DNA of 64,000 nt from CAXBMB01 sp052078155 (GTDB taxonomy: Bacteria > Pseudomonadota > Alphaproteobacteria > Kiloniellales > DSM-21159), in NCBI GenBank assembly GCA_052078155.1, contig JBQJBP010000002.1:124001-188000 (forward strand). The letters are read 5' to 3'. Below, in pieces: positions 26,610 through 34,867 of this stretch (position 1 is the first letter of the stretch; every line of letters begins with the position of its first letter). The notes below the pieces were generated by a model that did not search any database, was not told where the DNA came from, and saw only the letters and a list, made by a program, of their open reading frames with translations. A program made the position numbers and the translations under genes.

Positions 26610-27161
26610 TCGCGCTCTCCTCGTTGCCTCGCTCAAGCCGCAGATACTGCGGTGCGCTATCCTGAAAGACCCTGCGGGGGCGGCCATGGTTTTACCTAAA
26701 GCGCCGCGGCCGCACGGTCCTGACTGATCACAAATGGGTTGATCATCACCTTCATAAAAGAGCCTAGGTTGGACTCTTTGTTCTGTCTGACGCAGCAAGG
26801 TGTGCCACGTTGTCCTTAGGTAGGGCAAGCAGACCTTTATTGCGCTGCGGCATAATTTCACCCTCCGGGCTCACTTATCCAGAAGATTCTGATCTCGCTT
26901 ACCCCGGAAACCAGGTGAGTGGAAACCAGGTGAGTGCGATACTAAGGGTTCCTAAGGGTCAACACTTGCTCCGATCCGATAAAAAGGCAGAGGTCGGCTC
27001 CCCTCAGCCGACATTCTGGGGGGCCTGACAGAAGCCAGGAAAAGGACGGCTGCCATGCTGGTCACCCGTGGCAAGTAACTCCTGCGGGTAAAGCGGTGCA
27101 CAGCAGACCTGCAAGATGGTAGCTGGCGCAACGATACACAGCGCTCTACTGTTGAACCTCC
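26610..27161. other. 552-base intergenic region between scoA and the DMT pair
   Basis: This holds divergent promoters by position but no gene I can support. It contains a perfect 15-bp direct repeat, GGAAACCAGGTGAGT, at 26906-26920 and 26921-26935. A few bases later there is a shorter repeated CCTAAGGG-like motif. Neither matches a known operator I can name. Confidence 0.4.
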
Positions 27162-28106
27162 ATGACAGATAGCAAGCCCCTTCCCACTCCTGCGGGTGGA
27201 CTGAGCGCTCCGGTAAAGGGCGCTCTTTACATGACAGCCGCCGCCTTTGGCATGTCGATCATGAACGTCCTCATTCGCGAGGTCGCCTCTGAACTCCATC
27301 CCCTGCAGACAGTTTTCTTCCGCAACTTCTTTGCGCTGCTGGTGATGCTGCCCTGGGTGGCTTCTGCCGGGCTTCAGGTTTTCCATACCAAACGGCTGAA
27401 ACTGCACATTGTCAGGTCGCTGGTGGGCATCATCGCCATGGGCATCTGGTTTACCGCCATTTCCCTGCTGCCCCTGGCCGAAGCGGTGGCGCTGAACTTT
27501 ACCGTCCCGCTCTTTGCCACGGTGGCGGCCGTTCTCTTTCTGGGGGAGGTGGTGCGGGCCCGGCGCTGGACCGCCACAGCCATCGGGTTTCTGGGCGTTC
27601 TGGTCATTCTACGGCCCGGGTTTGTTGAATTCACCTTTGCCATGTCGCTGCCCATTCTGGCGGCCATCTTCATGGCGCTATCCATCGTGCTGGTGAAGAA
27701 ACTCAGCGACACAGAGCGCCCCGCCTCCATGGTGCTCTACGCCAACCTGCTGATGACGCCTCTGTCGCTTGTCCCGGCTCTGTTTGTCTGGACAACCCCT
27801 TCCTGGACCGTACTGGGCTACTGCCTGCTGATCGGGCTGGTGGCGGTGATCTCCCACATTGCGCTGACCCGCTCTTACAAATGCGCCGAAGCCAGCGCCA
27901 TCATGCCCTTTGACTACACACGGCTGCCCTTCATCGCCCTGATGGCCTATCTCTTCTATGGCGAACTGCCGGATCTCTGGACCTGGGTCGGGGCCGCCAT
28001 CATTGCCGGATCCGCTCTCTACATCGCCCAGCGTGAAGCCAAGGTGGCCCGACAGCGCCAGGCCAGCCTGGCCGCGGCCTCTTCACCCACGGGACGGCAG
28101 GGATGA
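27162..28106 (+). CDS. DMT-superfamily (EamA) transporter, first of a tandem pair
   Basis: A 314-residue inner-membrane protein with about ten hydrophobic segments and two EamA repeats. VLFLGEVVRARRWTATAIGFLGVLVILRPG closes the first and LFYGELPDLWTWVGAAIIAGSALYIAQRE the second. FDYTRLPF near residue 248 is common in this RhaT/SAM-exporter-like subgroup. It overlaps the next gene by 4 bases (ATGA), so the two are translated together. The substrate is unknown. Residues 1-18 are polar and cytoplasmic. Confidence 0.88.
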   Translation: MTDSKPLPTPAGGLSAPVKGALYMTAAAFGMSIMNVLIREVASELHPLQTVFFRNFFALLVMLPWVASAGLQVFHTKRLKLHIVRSLVGIIAMGIWFTAISLLPLAEAVALNFTVPLFATVAAVLFLGEVVRARRWTATAIGFLGVLVILRPGFVEFTFAMSLPILAAIFMALSIVLVKKLSDTERPASMVLYANLLMTPLSLVPALFVWTTPSWTVLGYCLLIGLVAVISHIALTRSYKCAEASAIMPFDYTRLPFIALMAYLFYGELPDLWTWVGAAIIAGSALYIAQREAKVARQRQASLAAASSPTGRQG

Positions 28107-29050
28107 CAGCGGCAGACGGGACCCCGCCAGCGCCTTTTATCAAGCTGGAAGAAAACAACCGCCTGGGCGCAACCTGGATGGTCGGGGCCGCCGTCGGCTT
28201 TACGGTGGTGTCGGTGCTGGCAAAACTGCTGGCGGTCGGTGGCATCTCTGTCTTCCAGCTTGGCTTTGCACGATCCTTTTTTGCGCTGCTGCCTTTGTTG
28301 CCGGTGCTGGTGATCGGGGGGCGCGCCACTTTCAGAACAGACCATCCCTGGACCCATTTGCTGCGGGCCTGCTGCGGGGCCGGGGCCATGACCTCCGGTT
28401 TCTATGCGCTGAGCTACCTGCCCCTTGCCACCGTCACCGTGCTGGGGTTTACCGCCCCTCTGTTTGCGGTGGTGATGGCTGCCATTTTCCTGAAAGAAGG
28501 CATCCGCTGGCGGCGCTGGCTGGCCACCCTGGTCGGCTTTGCCGGCGTGGTCATTACCGTGCGCCCGCAGGAGCTGATTTCTGCCGAGTTCTGGCAGGGA
28601 CAGGATCAGGTCATCGTACCCCTGGCCGCCGCCCTGGGATCGGCGTTCCTCATCGCCTGCGCGGTCACCCTGGTCAAACGCTTCCCCAAAGGGGAGAGCG
28701 AAGTGTCCATGCTGCTCTATTTCTGCTTTGCCTCTGTCCTGATCAACGCGCCCCTGGCCATCGTCGACTGGCGGGCACCGACACTGCAGGAATGGGCCCT
28801 GATGGCCGGTGTTGGTCTGGTGGGTCTGGCGTCGCAGTCCATGGTCATCAAGGCCTATCGCAACGCAGCCGTTTCCTTTGTTGCGCCCTTTGACTATCTG
28901 AAGCTGCCCATGGCGGCTGTTCTGGGGTTTCTGTTCTTTGCCGAACGGCCGGAACTGGAAACCTATCTGGGCGCGGTCGTGATCATCGGGTCCGCCTTCT
29001 ACATTGCGCGTCGTGAAGCCAAGCTTCGCCAGAAAGCACCGCCGCGCTGA
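28103..29050 (+). CDS. DMT-superfamily (EamA) transporter, second of a tandem pair
   Basis: A 315-residue paralogue of the preceding gene, with the same architecture: AIFLKEGIRWRRWLATLVGFAGVVITVRPQ in the first half, FDYLKLPMAAVLGFLFFAERPELETYLGAVVIIGSAFYIARREAK at the end. The overlap ATGA with the upstream gene indicates translational coupling. Two co-expressed EamA paralogues may form a heteromeric pump or give two specificities; heterodimerisation is known for the small SMR members of the superfamily, not established for ten-helix members. A fragment of the dispersed repeat follows at 29062. Confidence 0.88.
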   Translation: MTAADGTPPAPFIKLEENNRLGATWMVGAAVGFTVVSVLAKLLAVGGISVFQLGFARSFFALLPLLPVLVIGGRATFRTDHPWTHLLRACCGAGAMTSGFYALSYLPLATVTVLGFTAPLFAVVMAAIFLKEGIRWRRWLATLVGFAGVVITVRPQELISAEFWQGQDQVIVPLAAALGSAFLIACAVTLVKRFPKGESEVSMLLYFCFASVLINAPLAIVDWRAPTLQEWALMAGVGLVGLASQSMVIKAYRNAAVSFVAPFDYLKLPMAAVLGFLFFAERPELETYLGAVVIIGSAFYIARREAKLRQKAPPR

Positions 29051-29061
29051 TCGCTTTCGAT

Positions 29062-29083
29062 CTCGAAACCGATCATGCTCTAT
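29062..29083 (-). repeat. fragment of the RIME-like element
   Basis: Only the terminal AAACCGATCATGCTCTA of a reverse-oriented copy is clear, right after the second DMT gene. The preceding bases (GATCGCTTTCGATCTCG) are not alignable with confidence. Confidence 0.55.
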
Positions 29084-29107
29084 GAATCCACCTAAGGCGA
29101 CGGAACT

Positions 29108-29581
29108 CTAGAGCGTCTTGGTCATGAAAAAGTTGATCAGAACCTCGCCGCCGCGCGGGTTTTCCTGACGGCGCACCATGGTAAAGCCCTGGCTCTCAAA
29201 GAAAGGCCGGGCCAGATAGCTGGCATGGCTGGTGAGGGTCCTGAGGCCCCGTTGACGGGCTTCTGCCTCCAGCGCCTGATAGAGGGCCCGGGCCACGCCC
29301 TTGCGGTGATGATCGGGATGGACAAAGAGGCGGTCGATCTCCCCCTCTTCAGTCAGGTCCGCAAAGCCCAGCAGCAGATCCTCTGCATCGCCCCCTTCCA
29401 CGGCCAGCACCAGATGATTGTCCAGGTTCTTCTGATTCAGCCGGTCTCTATCCAGCTCAGCCGGAGCCCAGGCGTCGCGCTCCGCCTGACTGTAGTGGGC
29501 CTTAGCGCCTTCCTGTACCGCCAGGCGGAAGAGCTGCAAAAGGCCTTCCTGGTCGCCATCCTTGTAAGGGCGCAGGTTCAT
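29108..29581 (-). CDS. GNAT-family N-acetyltransferase
   Basis: A 157-residue cytosolic protein. It opens with MNLRPYKDGDQEGLLQLFRLAVQEGA, typical of GNAT beta-1/alpha-1. The acetyl-CoA-binding motif A reads IDRLFVHPDHHRKGVARALYQALEAEARQRG near residues 82-112 (R/Q-x-x-G-x-A as HRKGVA). The FFESQGFTMVRR block with PRGGEVLINFFMTK closes the fold. This sub-type is often annotated as a putative acetyltransferase of unknown substrate. It may be read together with the small membrane protein and nnrU-like gene upstream on the same strand. Confidence 0.9.
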   Translation of the reverse strand: MNLRPYKDGDQEGLLQLFRLAVQEGAKAHYSQAERDAWAPAELDRDRLNQKNLDNHLVLAVEGGDAEDLLLGFADLTEEGEIDRLFVHPDHHRKGVARALYQALEAEARQRGLRTLTSHASYLARPFFESQGFTMVRRQENPRGGEVLINFFMTKTL

Positions 29582-29607
29582 GGAACAAATCTCCAGGGAT
29601 AATCTGA

Positions 29608-29781
29608 CTACTTTTTAGGCCGGGTGAGATACCAGACAGGTCCACCTACCAGGGCTCCCAGAATGGCCCCCAGATAGCTGGGAATGGGACCATCCATGTG
29701 CTCGCGCCAGAGCGTTGCAAAAATCAACCCTATCAGGGATACAACCAACAGCGTGGCGATGACGCGATAGCCGAAAGTCAT
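29608..29781 (-). CDS. 57-residue small membrane protein
   Basis: A short frame translates as MTFGYRVIATLLVVSLIGLI..., then a turn with REHMDGP, and a second hydrophobic stretch (YLGAILGALVGGPVWYL) ending in TRPKK. The two helices with a short polar loop and positively charged C-terminus are convincing for a small inner-membrane protein. It lies between the NnrU-family gene (36 bases upstream on the minus strand) and the GNAT gene (26 bases downstream), so all three may be one operon. The ribosome-binding site is weak. No family was recognised. Confidence 0.6.
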   Translation of the reverse strand: MTFGYRVIATLLVVSLIGLIFATLWREHMDGPIPSYLGAILGALVGGPVWYLTRPKK

Positions 29782-29817
29782 GGGTCAGTCCGTCTGTCGT
29801 TTTATCTCGTCGAGAGA

Positions 29818-30507
29818 TCAGTGAGGCACAGCACTTACACCGATCAGCATCTCATGACCATGCATGAAGCCCATGTACAGCACCAGTCCCAGCAGCGGAC
29901 GCCACCAGCTCAGTCCCTTCCAGTCCATTTTGGTGCGCCCACTGAGCAGGGCGGCGAAAGGCACCAGACTGGTGGTCAGCTTCATGGGTCCCCAATCGGC
30001 GCCCAGTGAGCGCTCGCGGCGGCTGTCGATGTGGACCATGCCACCGACAGAGAGGATCAGGATGCCCCCCATCATGATAACGCTGCCGACATCGCCGTTG
30101 ACCAGCAGATGAGACAGAGCCCACAGCGTTGTTCCCCACAAAAAGGGATGGCGGGTGATGCGCAGAATGCCGGGGGCCGGGTTGGTTTCCTTTGCCAGAT
30201 CTTCCGCCCCGACATTGGTCGGGCTTTTTGTGGTCAGACCTGCCACCACCAGCACAAAGGCTACAGGCATCAGAACGGCCGGCACGATCCGCATCCAGCC
30301 TGCCTGGGCCCAGAGTTCATAGTAGGGCGCATCTCCGTAGGCAAAGAGCATCCAGACAAAAGAGGCCGTGTAGATCAGGGCTTCGATGCCCAGAAACGCC
30401 TTACCGAACTTGCCCATCATAACGGCACGCAAGGGGTGACTGGTCAGCAAAAAATGCGATCCGACAAACAGCACCGTGGCTGCCAAAAGGCTGTTGAAGT
30501 CCCCCAT
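29818..30507 (-). CDS. NnrU-family membrane protein
   Basis: A 229-residue integral membrane protein with about six to seven hydrophobic segments. GSHFLLTSHPLR near the N-terminus, RITRHPFLWGTTLWALSHLLVNGD in the middle, and the closing HGHEMLIG fit the NnrU/isoprenylcysteine methyltransferase-like family. NnrU was named from a denitrification locus, but no nitrite or NO reductase gene occurs here; other members are methyltransferases such as the MddA-type methanethiol methyltransferases. The ATG at 30507 has GGGAGAG upstream and is preferred over starts as far as 30828, whose extra sequence includes a translated tandem repeat. Confidence 0.82.
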   Translation of the reverse strand: MGDFNSLLAATVLFVGSHFLLTSHPLRAVMMGKFGKAFLGIEALIYTASFVWMLFAYGDAPYYELWAQAGWMRIVPAVLMPVAFVLVVAGLTTKSPTNVGAEDLAKETNPAPGILRITRHPFLWGTTLWALSHLLVNGDVGSVIMMGGILILSVGGMVHIDSRRERSLGADWGPMKLTTSLVPFAALLSGRTKMDWKGLSWWRPLLGLVLYMGFMHGHEMLIGVSAVPH

Positions 30508-30747
30508 CACCGCTCTCTCCCTTATGACCACTGTGGCTTCTTTTTCTGACGCTTCCCGCCTGAGGTGGACAGTCAGGAAAACCGCCCCCGTTACATAGAC
30601 ACTGATTGCGACGGTTTGAAGCTCTTTATCCTCCGGACGGAAACAAAGAGGCCCCCGTGGTCTGCAGTCCGTCGGCGCTACAGCCGGCGGCAAGAGAACA
30701 AACGCCTGCCACTCAACAGGTGAAAGTCCTGTCGGGAGCGGGGATCG

Positions 30748-30799
30748 GTGACGGGGATAGGTGACGGGGATAGGTGACGGGGATAGGTGACGGGGATCA
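30748..30799. repeat. four-copy 13-bp tandem repeat
   Basis: GTGACGGGGATAG is repeated at 30748, 30761 and 30774, with a fourth unit GTGACGGGGATCA at 30787. It lies between the divergent NnrU and DUF3253 genes. Confidence 0.9.
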
Positions 30800-31021
30800 G
30801 GAAGCTGCCATGACATGACAGCAGGCAAGCGGGCTTAGCCTTGTGTCTTTGCCTGTGGTAGGACAGCCGCCATCACCGATGCCGGTGCGGACGCCCAGGC
30901 GGACGCCCTGGCATCATGTAAAGGCGGCCTCAGGCGCAGATCCACTTTGTTCTGACGTTCTGTACCAGATGGCAGCCTTGGGAGGACGGGGTCATTTGCC
31001 CCATGCCTTGAAGGAATGATC

Positions 31022-31363
31022 ATGACTGACAAAATCAGCGCTGCTGACCAAAGCAACGCGCAAAACACCGACAAAAAAGAAGACAAACCTCTGGATCCTG
31101 TGGCCGTTCTGACCCTGGATCTGCTGGATCAGGCTGGCAAAGGGGGCACACTGACCCCCATCGATGTGGCCAAAGCCTTTGCTGAGCCCCGCCGAAAAGC
31201 CAACGATCCGGTGGATCTCTGGCGTCGCTACCTGCCAGCCGCCAATCAACAGGCGCGCTTTCTGGCCCGGCAGGGAAAAATCAACATCCTGCGGCGCGGC
31301 GAACCGGTTGACCCGCACAAGCCCATCAAAGGCCTGATCAAGCTGGCCCTGCCACAAGCCTGA
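31022..31363 (+). CDS. DUF3253 protein (winged-helix-like)
   Basis: A 113-residue cytosolic protein. After a polar N-terminal tail of about 25 residues, the domain reads LDPVAVLTLDLLDQAGKGGTLTPIDVAKAF, DLWRRYLPAANQQARFLARQGKINILRRGEPVDP and IKGLIKLAL, matching DUF3253 (PF11625), small proteins of unknown role with winged-helix-like features. ATG 31022 is preferred over 31016 because AAGGA lies 7 bases upstream. It is a single gene followed by a terminator-like hairpin, divergent from the NnrU gene. Confidence 0.85.
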   Translation: MTDKISAADQSNAQNTDKKEDKPLDPVAVLTLDLLDQAGKGGTLTPIDVAKAFAEPRRKANDPVDLWRRYLPAANQQARFLARQGKINILRRGEPVDPHKPIKGLIKLALPQA

Positions 31364-31521
31364 CAGCTGAACATCGCCGCAAACTGATGGACTGCAAGCT
31401 TTCCCAAACCAGCTGACAACCTGACCTCCTGTGAAGGAGGCGGGATGGCTTCCAGCCGGAAAGCTAGAGTTTCTGCGACATTTTATCGCGCAGGAACCAC
31501 ATCACGCCTTATAGGCGAAAG

Positions 31522-31559
31522 AGGGGCAGCACACTTTCATGGTGTCTGTCCCTTTTTTT
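31522..31559 (+). terminator. terminator downstream of the DUF3253 gene
   Basis: AGGGGCAGCACAC can pair, with mismatches, with GGTGTCTGTCCCT around TTTCAT; seven T residues follow. It is 160 bases after the stop. The rest of 31364-31697 has no supported gene. Confidence 0.65.
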
Positions 31560-31697
31560 GTGACTGCAGGACCAGACGACCCGCCGGCCCGGGGTGACAC
31601 TCTGGATCAGGCCAACTTCCAAATCAGGACGACCTCTGGGTCAGGGTGATTTCTGGATTGGCCGTCCTGTCAGGATCAAGCGACCCTTTTGGGGTCT

Positions 31698-32525
31698 TCA
31701 GCAGAAGCCTTCGTCCCGCAAAAAGGAAACCATGGCGGCCAGGGTTGCCTCAGATGCCTCCAGGTGCGGAACATGTTTGCAGTCGGGCAGCATCAGGGGA
31801 ACCCCCCGGCCAGCGACTCCCTCAACGATGGCTGTCACCTGCTTTTCCGTGCCGTACTGATCTTCCTGACCCTGCAGAGCCAAAACAGGCGCCGTAATCC
31901 GGGGCAGGTTTGGCACCATATCCAGCTCAGAAAAGGCAGGGGTCAGCCAGGTATCTGACCAGCTGCGGAAAACGGTTTCGGCTTTGTCGCCATGATATTT
32001 GGTCAGACCTTTGCGAAACCAGTCATGCTGCCAGAAACCCGTCGCCTCTTCGATCCCGGCCAGGGTTTCCGGTTCGACAAAGACATGGGCTGCCTCCGTA
32101 ATGACTGCGCGGGTCGCGTCCGGGCAGGCGGCGGCATAATAGAGGGCGATGGATCCGCCGTCCGAATGCCCCACCAGGATGGGATCTGTGACTTCTACCG
32201 ACGAAAAAAGTGCAGGAAGCGCCATTTCGCCTTCTTGGCGAAGATAGTCCAGTGGTCGCGGAAGCGTTAAAGGATCTGATCCGCCATATCCGCAGCGATC
32301 AAAGACCAGCCCCGGCAAACCGGTCGCGGCAACAAGCCGTTCAGGATAGTCTTTCCATTGGCGAATGGATCCCATTCCTTCATGGAGAAAAACCAGAGTA
32401 GGGCCGCAGACTGCCTTACCTTCCGGGCAAAGCCACTGCAGCAGAAGGTTCTTGCCTGCCACCTTTTTGACTTCCTGCCACTGTCTCACTGTAACCTCTG
32501 CCACCTTTACTCCCTTCGCCACCAA
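31698..32525 (-). CDS. alpha/beta-fold hydrolase
   Basis: A 275-residue cytosolic protein with the complete alpha/beta hydrolase machinery. The HEGMGSIRQW loop forms the oxyanion region, GHSDGGS holds the nucleophilic Ser near residue 120, LQGQEDQYG contains the acid, and CKHVPHLE the catalytic His. It resembles small esterase or C-C hydrolase-like enzymes with no defined substrate. The upstream region faces the CoA-ligase/Liv cluster divergently, so a link to that system (for example ester or lactone hydrolysis) is possible but not shown. The start codon assignment is tentative, as several in-frame starts lie near 32525. Confidence 0.85.
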   Translation of the reverse strand: MVAKGVKVAEVTVRQWQEVKKVAGKNLLLQWLCPEGKAVCGPTLVFLHEGMGSIRQWKDYPERLVAATGLPGLVFDRCGYGGSDPLTLPRPLDYLRQEGEMALPALFSSVEVTDPILVGHSDGGSIALYYAAACPDATRAVITEAAHVFVEPETLAGIEEATGFWQHDWFRKGLTKYHGDKAETVFRSWSDTWLTPAFSELDMVPNLPRITAPVLALQGQEDQYGTEKQVTAIVEGVAGRGVPLMLPDCKHVPHLEASEATLAAMVSFLRDEGFC

Positions 32526-32734
32526 TCAACTGCTTGGTCAAGATCTATCTAAGGTTGTGTCACTTTTGCATGTTTTTCTCAGCCCTTATGCGGGCTGGAA
32601 AAGATTCGCCTGTCAAGGCCAGCTTACGCTTGACGCCTTTTTAGTTCGGGCTTACTAACGAGCAAGCCTTATTGGCATAACAATCGAAAAACGGTTGAAC
32701 AAACAACTATTTGGGAGGCAGACGACAGCGTGTA

Positions 32735-32755
32735 TAGGACAACTATTCTGTCCTA
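32735..32755. promoter_or_regulatory. operator-like palindrome ahead of the CoA-ligase/Liv cluster
   Basis: TAGGACA (32735-32741) and TGTCCTA (32749-32755) form a perfect 7-bp inverted repeat with a 7-base spacer. It lies 76 bases upstream of the first ligase gene and 210 from the divergent hydrolase start. No regulator gene is adjacent. Confidence 0.5.
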
Positions 32756-32830
32756 AATTCGGCTCGTCTATTTACTCTGCTGTGCAACGACACTTCAGAG
32801 AATTATGCCTCCCTTGCTGGGAGCAAATAT

Positions 32831-34804
32831 ATGAGTGAGGCTTCGAAGGCTGGCACATCCGCCCTCGACACCTTCCCAAAGCTGCTGATGCACCACGCAC
32901 AGGTGCGTCCCGAAAAGGCAGCTTCGCGTGAGAAGGCTTACGGCATTTGGCAGACCTGGTCCTGGAAGGAAGTCGCTGACGAAACCCGTGCGCTGGCCTG
33001 TGGCCTGGCGGCGAAGGGGCTGAAGCGCGGCGACAAGATCGCCATCGTGGGGGACAACCGCCCCCGCCTTTACTGGACCATGGCCGCTGCCCAGGCAATT
33101 GGCGCCATTCCCATCCCGCTTTATCAGGATTCTGTCGCCAATGAGATGGCGTATGTCCTGGAGCATGCAGAGGTCCGCGTCGCCCTGGTGGAAGACCAGG
33201 AGCAGGTGGATAAACTGCTGGAAATCAAGGATGACGGCGGGAACATTGACCTGCTGATCTATGATGACGATCGCGGGCTGCGCAATTACACGGAAGACTT
33301 CCTGTTCAGCTACGACAAAATTCAGGAAGAAGGCCGCGCCTACGACAAAGCCAACCCCGGCTTCTATGAGAAGGAAGTTGCCGCCAGCAAAGGCAGCGAT
33401 GTTTCCATTCTCTGCTACACCTCCGGCACAACCGGCAAACCCAAAGGCGTGGTCCTCAGCTTTGACAACATTCTGCTGAGCGCCAAAAACGCTGTTGAGT
33501 TTGAAGGCCTGACCGACAAGGAAGAAGTTCTGGCCTACCTGCCCATGGCCTGGGTGGGGGATCACATCTTCTCTTACGGCCAAGCCATGGTGGCGGGTTT
33601 CTGTGTTTCCTGCCCGGAATCAGCCGACACGGTCTTGCACGATCTGCGCGAACTGGGCCCGACCTACTTCTTCGCCCCGCCGCGCATTTTTGAAAACATC
33701 CTGACCAACGTCATGATCCGCATGGAAGACGCCAGCGGCTTCAAGCGCAAGATGTTCAAATACTTCATGGACGTGGCCAAGAAGGTCGGGATCAAGATCC
33801 TGAACGGCGAGTCCGTCTCGCTGGGCGATCGCCTGCTTTACAGCCTGGGTGAACTGCTGATCTATGGTCCGTTGAAGAACACCCTGGGCTTTACCCGCAT
33901 TCGCCTGGCTTACACCGCCGGTGAAGCCATTGGCCCGGACATTTTCGATTTCTACCGCTCCCTGGGCGTAAACCTGAAACAGCTTTACGGGTCCACGGAA
34001 GCCAGCGTTTTCATCTCGATCCAGCCCAATGGTGAAATCTATGCCGACACGGTGGGTAAACCCGCCACAGGCGTAGAAATCCGCATCACCGAACATGGCG
34101 AAGTGGAGTTTAACGGTCCCGGCGTCTTTGTGGAGTACTACAAGAACGCGGAAGCGACCGCAGAAACCAAAGATGCTGACGGCTGGGTCGCCACGGGTGA
34201 TGCCGGTTACTTCGACGACCGCGGCCACCTCAAGATCATCGACCGCGCCAAGGATGTGGGCAAGCTGAACAACGGCTCCATGTTTGCGCCCAAGTATCTT
34301 GAGAACAAGCTGAAGTTCTTCCCCAACATCAAGGAAGTCGTGGCTTTCGGGGATGAACGGGACCATGCCTGTGCCTTCGTCAACATCGACATGGGCGCTC
34401 TGGGGAACTGGGCCGAACGCAACAACGTTCCCTATGGCTCCTATCAGGAACTGGCGGCCAACGATGAGGTCTATCAGATCGTCAAAGGACACATTGAACA
34501 GGTCAACCGCGACCTGGCCGATGATCCCATGCAGGCGGACAGCCAGATCCGTCGCTTCCTGATCCTGAACAAGGAACTGGATCCCGATGACGGCGAACTG
34601 ACCCGGACGCGTAAAGTCCGTCGGCGCATTGTGGCAGACCGCTACAAAGCCCTGATTGACGGTCTCTATTCTGACGCCAAAAGCAGCTTTATTGAAATCG
34701 AAGTGACCTTCGAAGACGGTCGCAAGGGCAAGATCAGCGGTGATCTCAAGATCATGGACTGTGAAACCTTCGCACCGAGCAATAAGCAGCAGGCAGCTGA
34801 ATAG
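32831..34804 (+). CDS. long-chain-type AMP-forming acyl-CoA synthetase in a Liv-type transporter cluster
   Basis: A 657-residue adenylate-forming ligase. Core motifs are intact: the P-loop YTSGTTGKPKG begins at Tyr196, YGSTEAS is the A5 motif, GWVATGDAGYFDDRGH the A7 motif, and DRAKDVGKLNNGSMFAPKYLE the hinge region. It should activate a carboxylic acid as acyl-AMP and load it on CoA. Length and the TRKVRRRIV end resemble long-chain FadD-like ligases, but the hinge is unusual (DRAKDVGKLNNG instead of DR-K-hydrophobic-K-hydrophobic-xGE). It opens the run of Liv genes, 63 bases from livG, implying that its substrate is the ligand of the transporter; the compound is unknown. GGAG lies 8 bases before the ATG. 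Confidence 0.9.
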   Translation: MSEASKAGTSALDTFPKLLMHHAQVRPEKAASREKAYGIWQTWSWKEVADETRALACGLAAKGLKRGDKIAIVGDNRPRLYWTMAAAQAIGAIPIPLYQDSVANEMAYVLEHAEVRVALVEDQEQVDKLLEIKDDGGNIDLLIYDDDRGLRNYTEDFLFSYDKIQEEGRAYDKANPGFYEKEVAASKGSDVSILCYTSGTTGKPKGVVLSFDNILLSAKNAVEFEGLTDKEEVLAYLPMAWVGDHIFSYGQAMVAGFCVSCPESADTVLHDLRELGPTYFFAPPRIFENILTNVMIRMEDASGFKRKMFKYFMDVAKKVGIKILNGESVSLGDRLLYSLGELLIYGPLKNTLGFTRIRLAYTAGEAIGPDIFDFYRSLGVNLKQLYGSTEASVFISIQPNGEIYADTVGKPATGVEIRITEHGEVEFNGPGVFVEYYKNAEATAETKDADGWVATGDAGYFDDRGHLKIIDRAKDVGKLNNGSMFAPKYLENKLKFFPNIKEVVAFGDERDHACAFVNIDMGALGNWAERNNVPYGSYQELAANDEVYQIVKGHIEQVNRDLADDPMQADSQIRRFLILNKELDPDDGELTRTRKVRRRIVADRYKALIDGLYSDAKSSFIEIEVTFEDGRKGKISGDLKIMDCETFAPSNKQQAAE

Positions 34805-34867
34805 CGCCTCTTGTCCCGCTTCTTCGCCCTTTGTGTTTCTAAATGAACAGAGAAAGCGAGCGCCTAA

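Noticed and set aside
26610..26861. N-terminal extension of ScoA
   Set aside because: The family N-terminus begins at the GTG at 26609, which has a GGAGAG site just upstream.
30508..30828. N-terminal extension of the NnrU-family protein
   Set aside because: The extra 107 residues include the translated 13-bp tandem repeat and lack family similarity; a good ribosome-binding site precedes ATG 30507.
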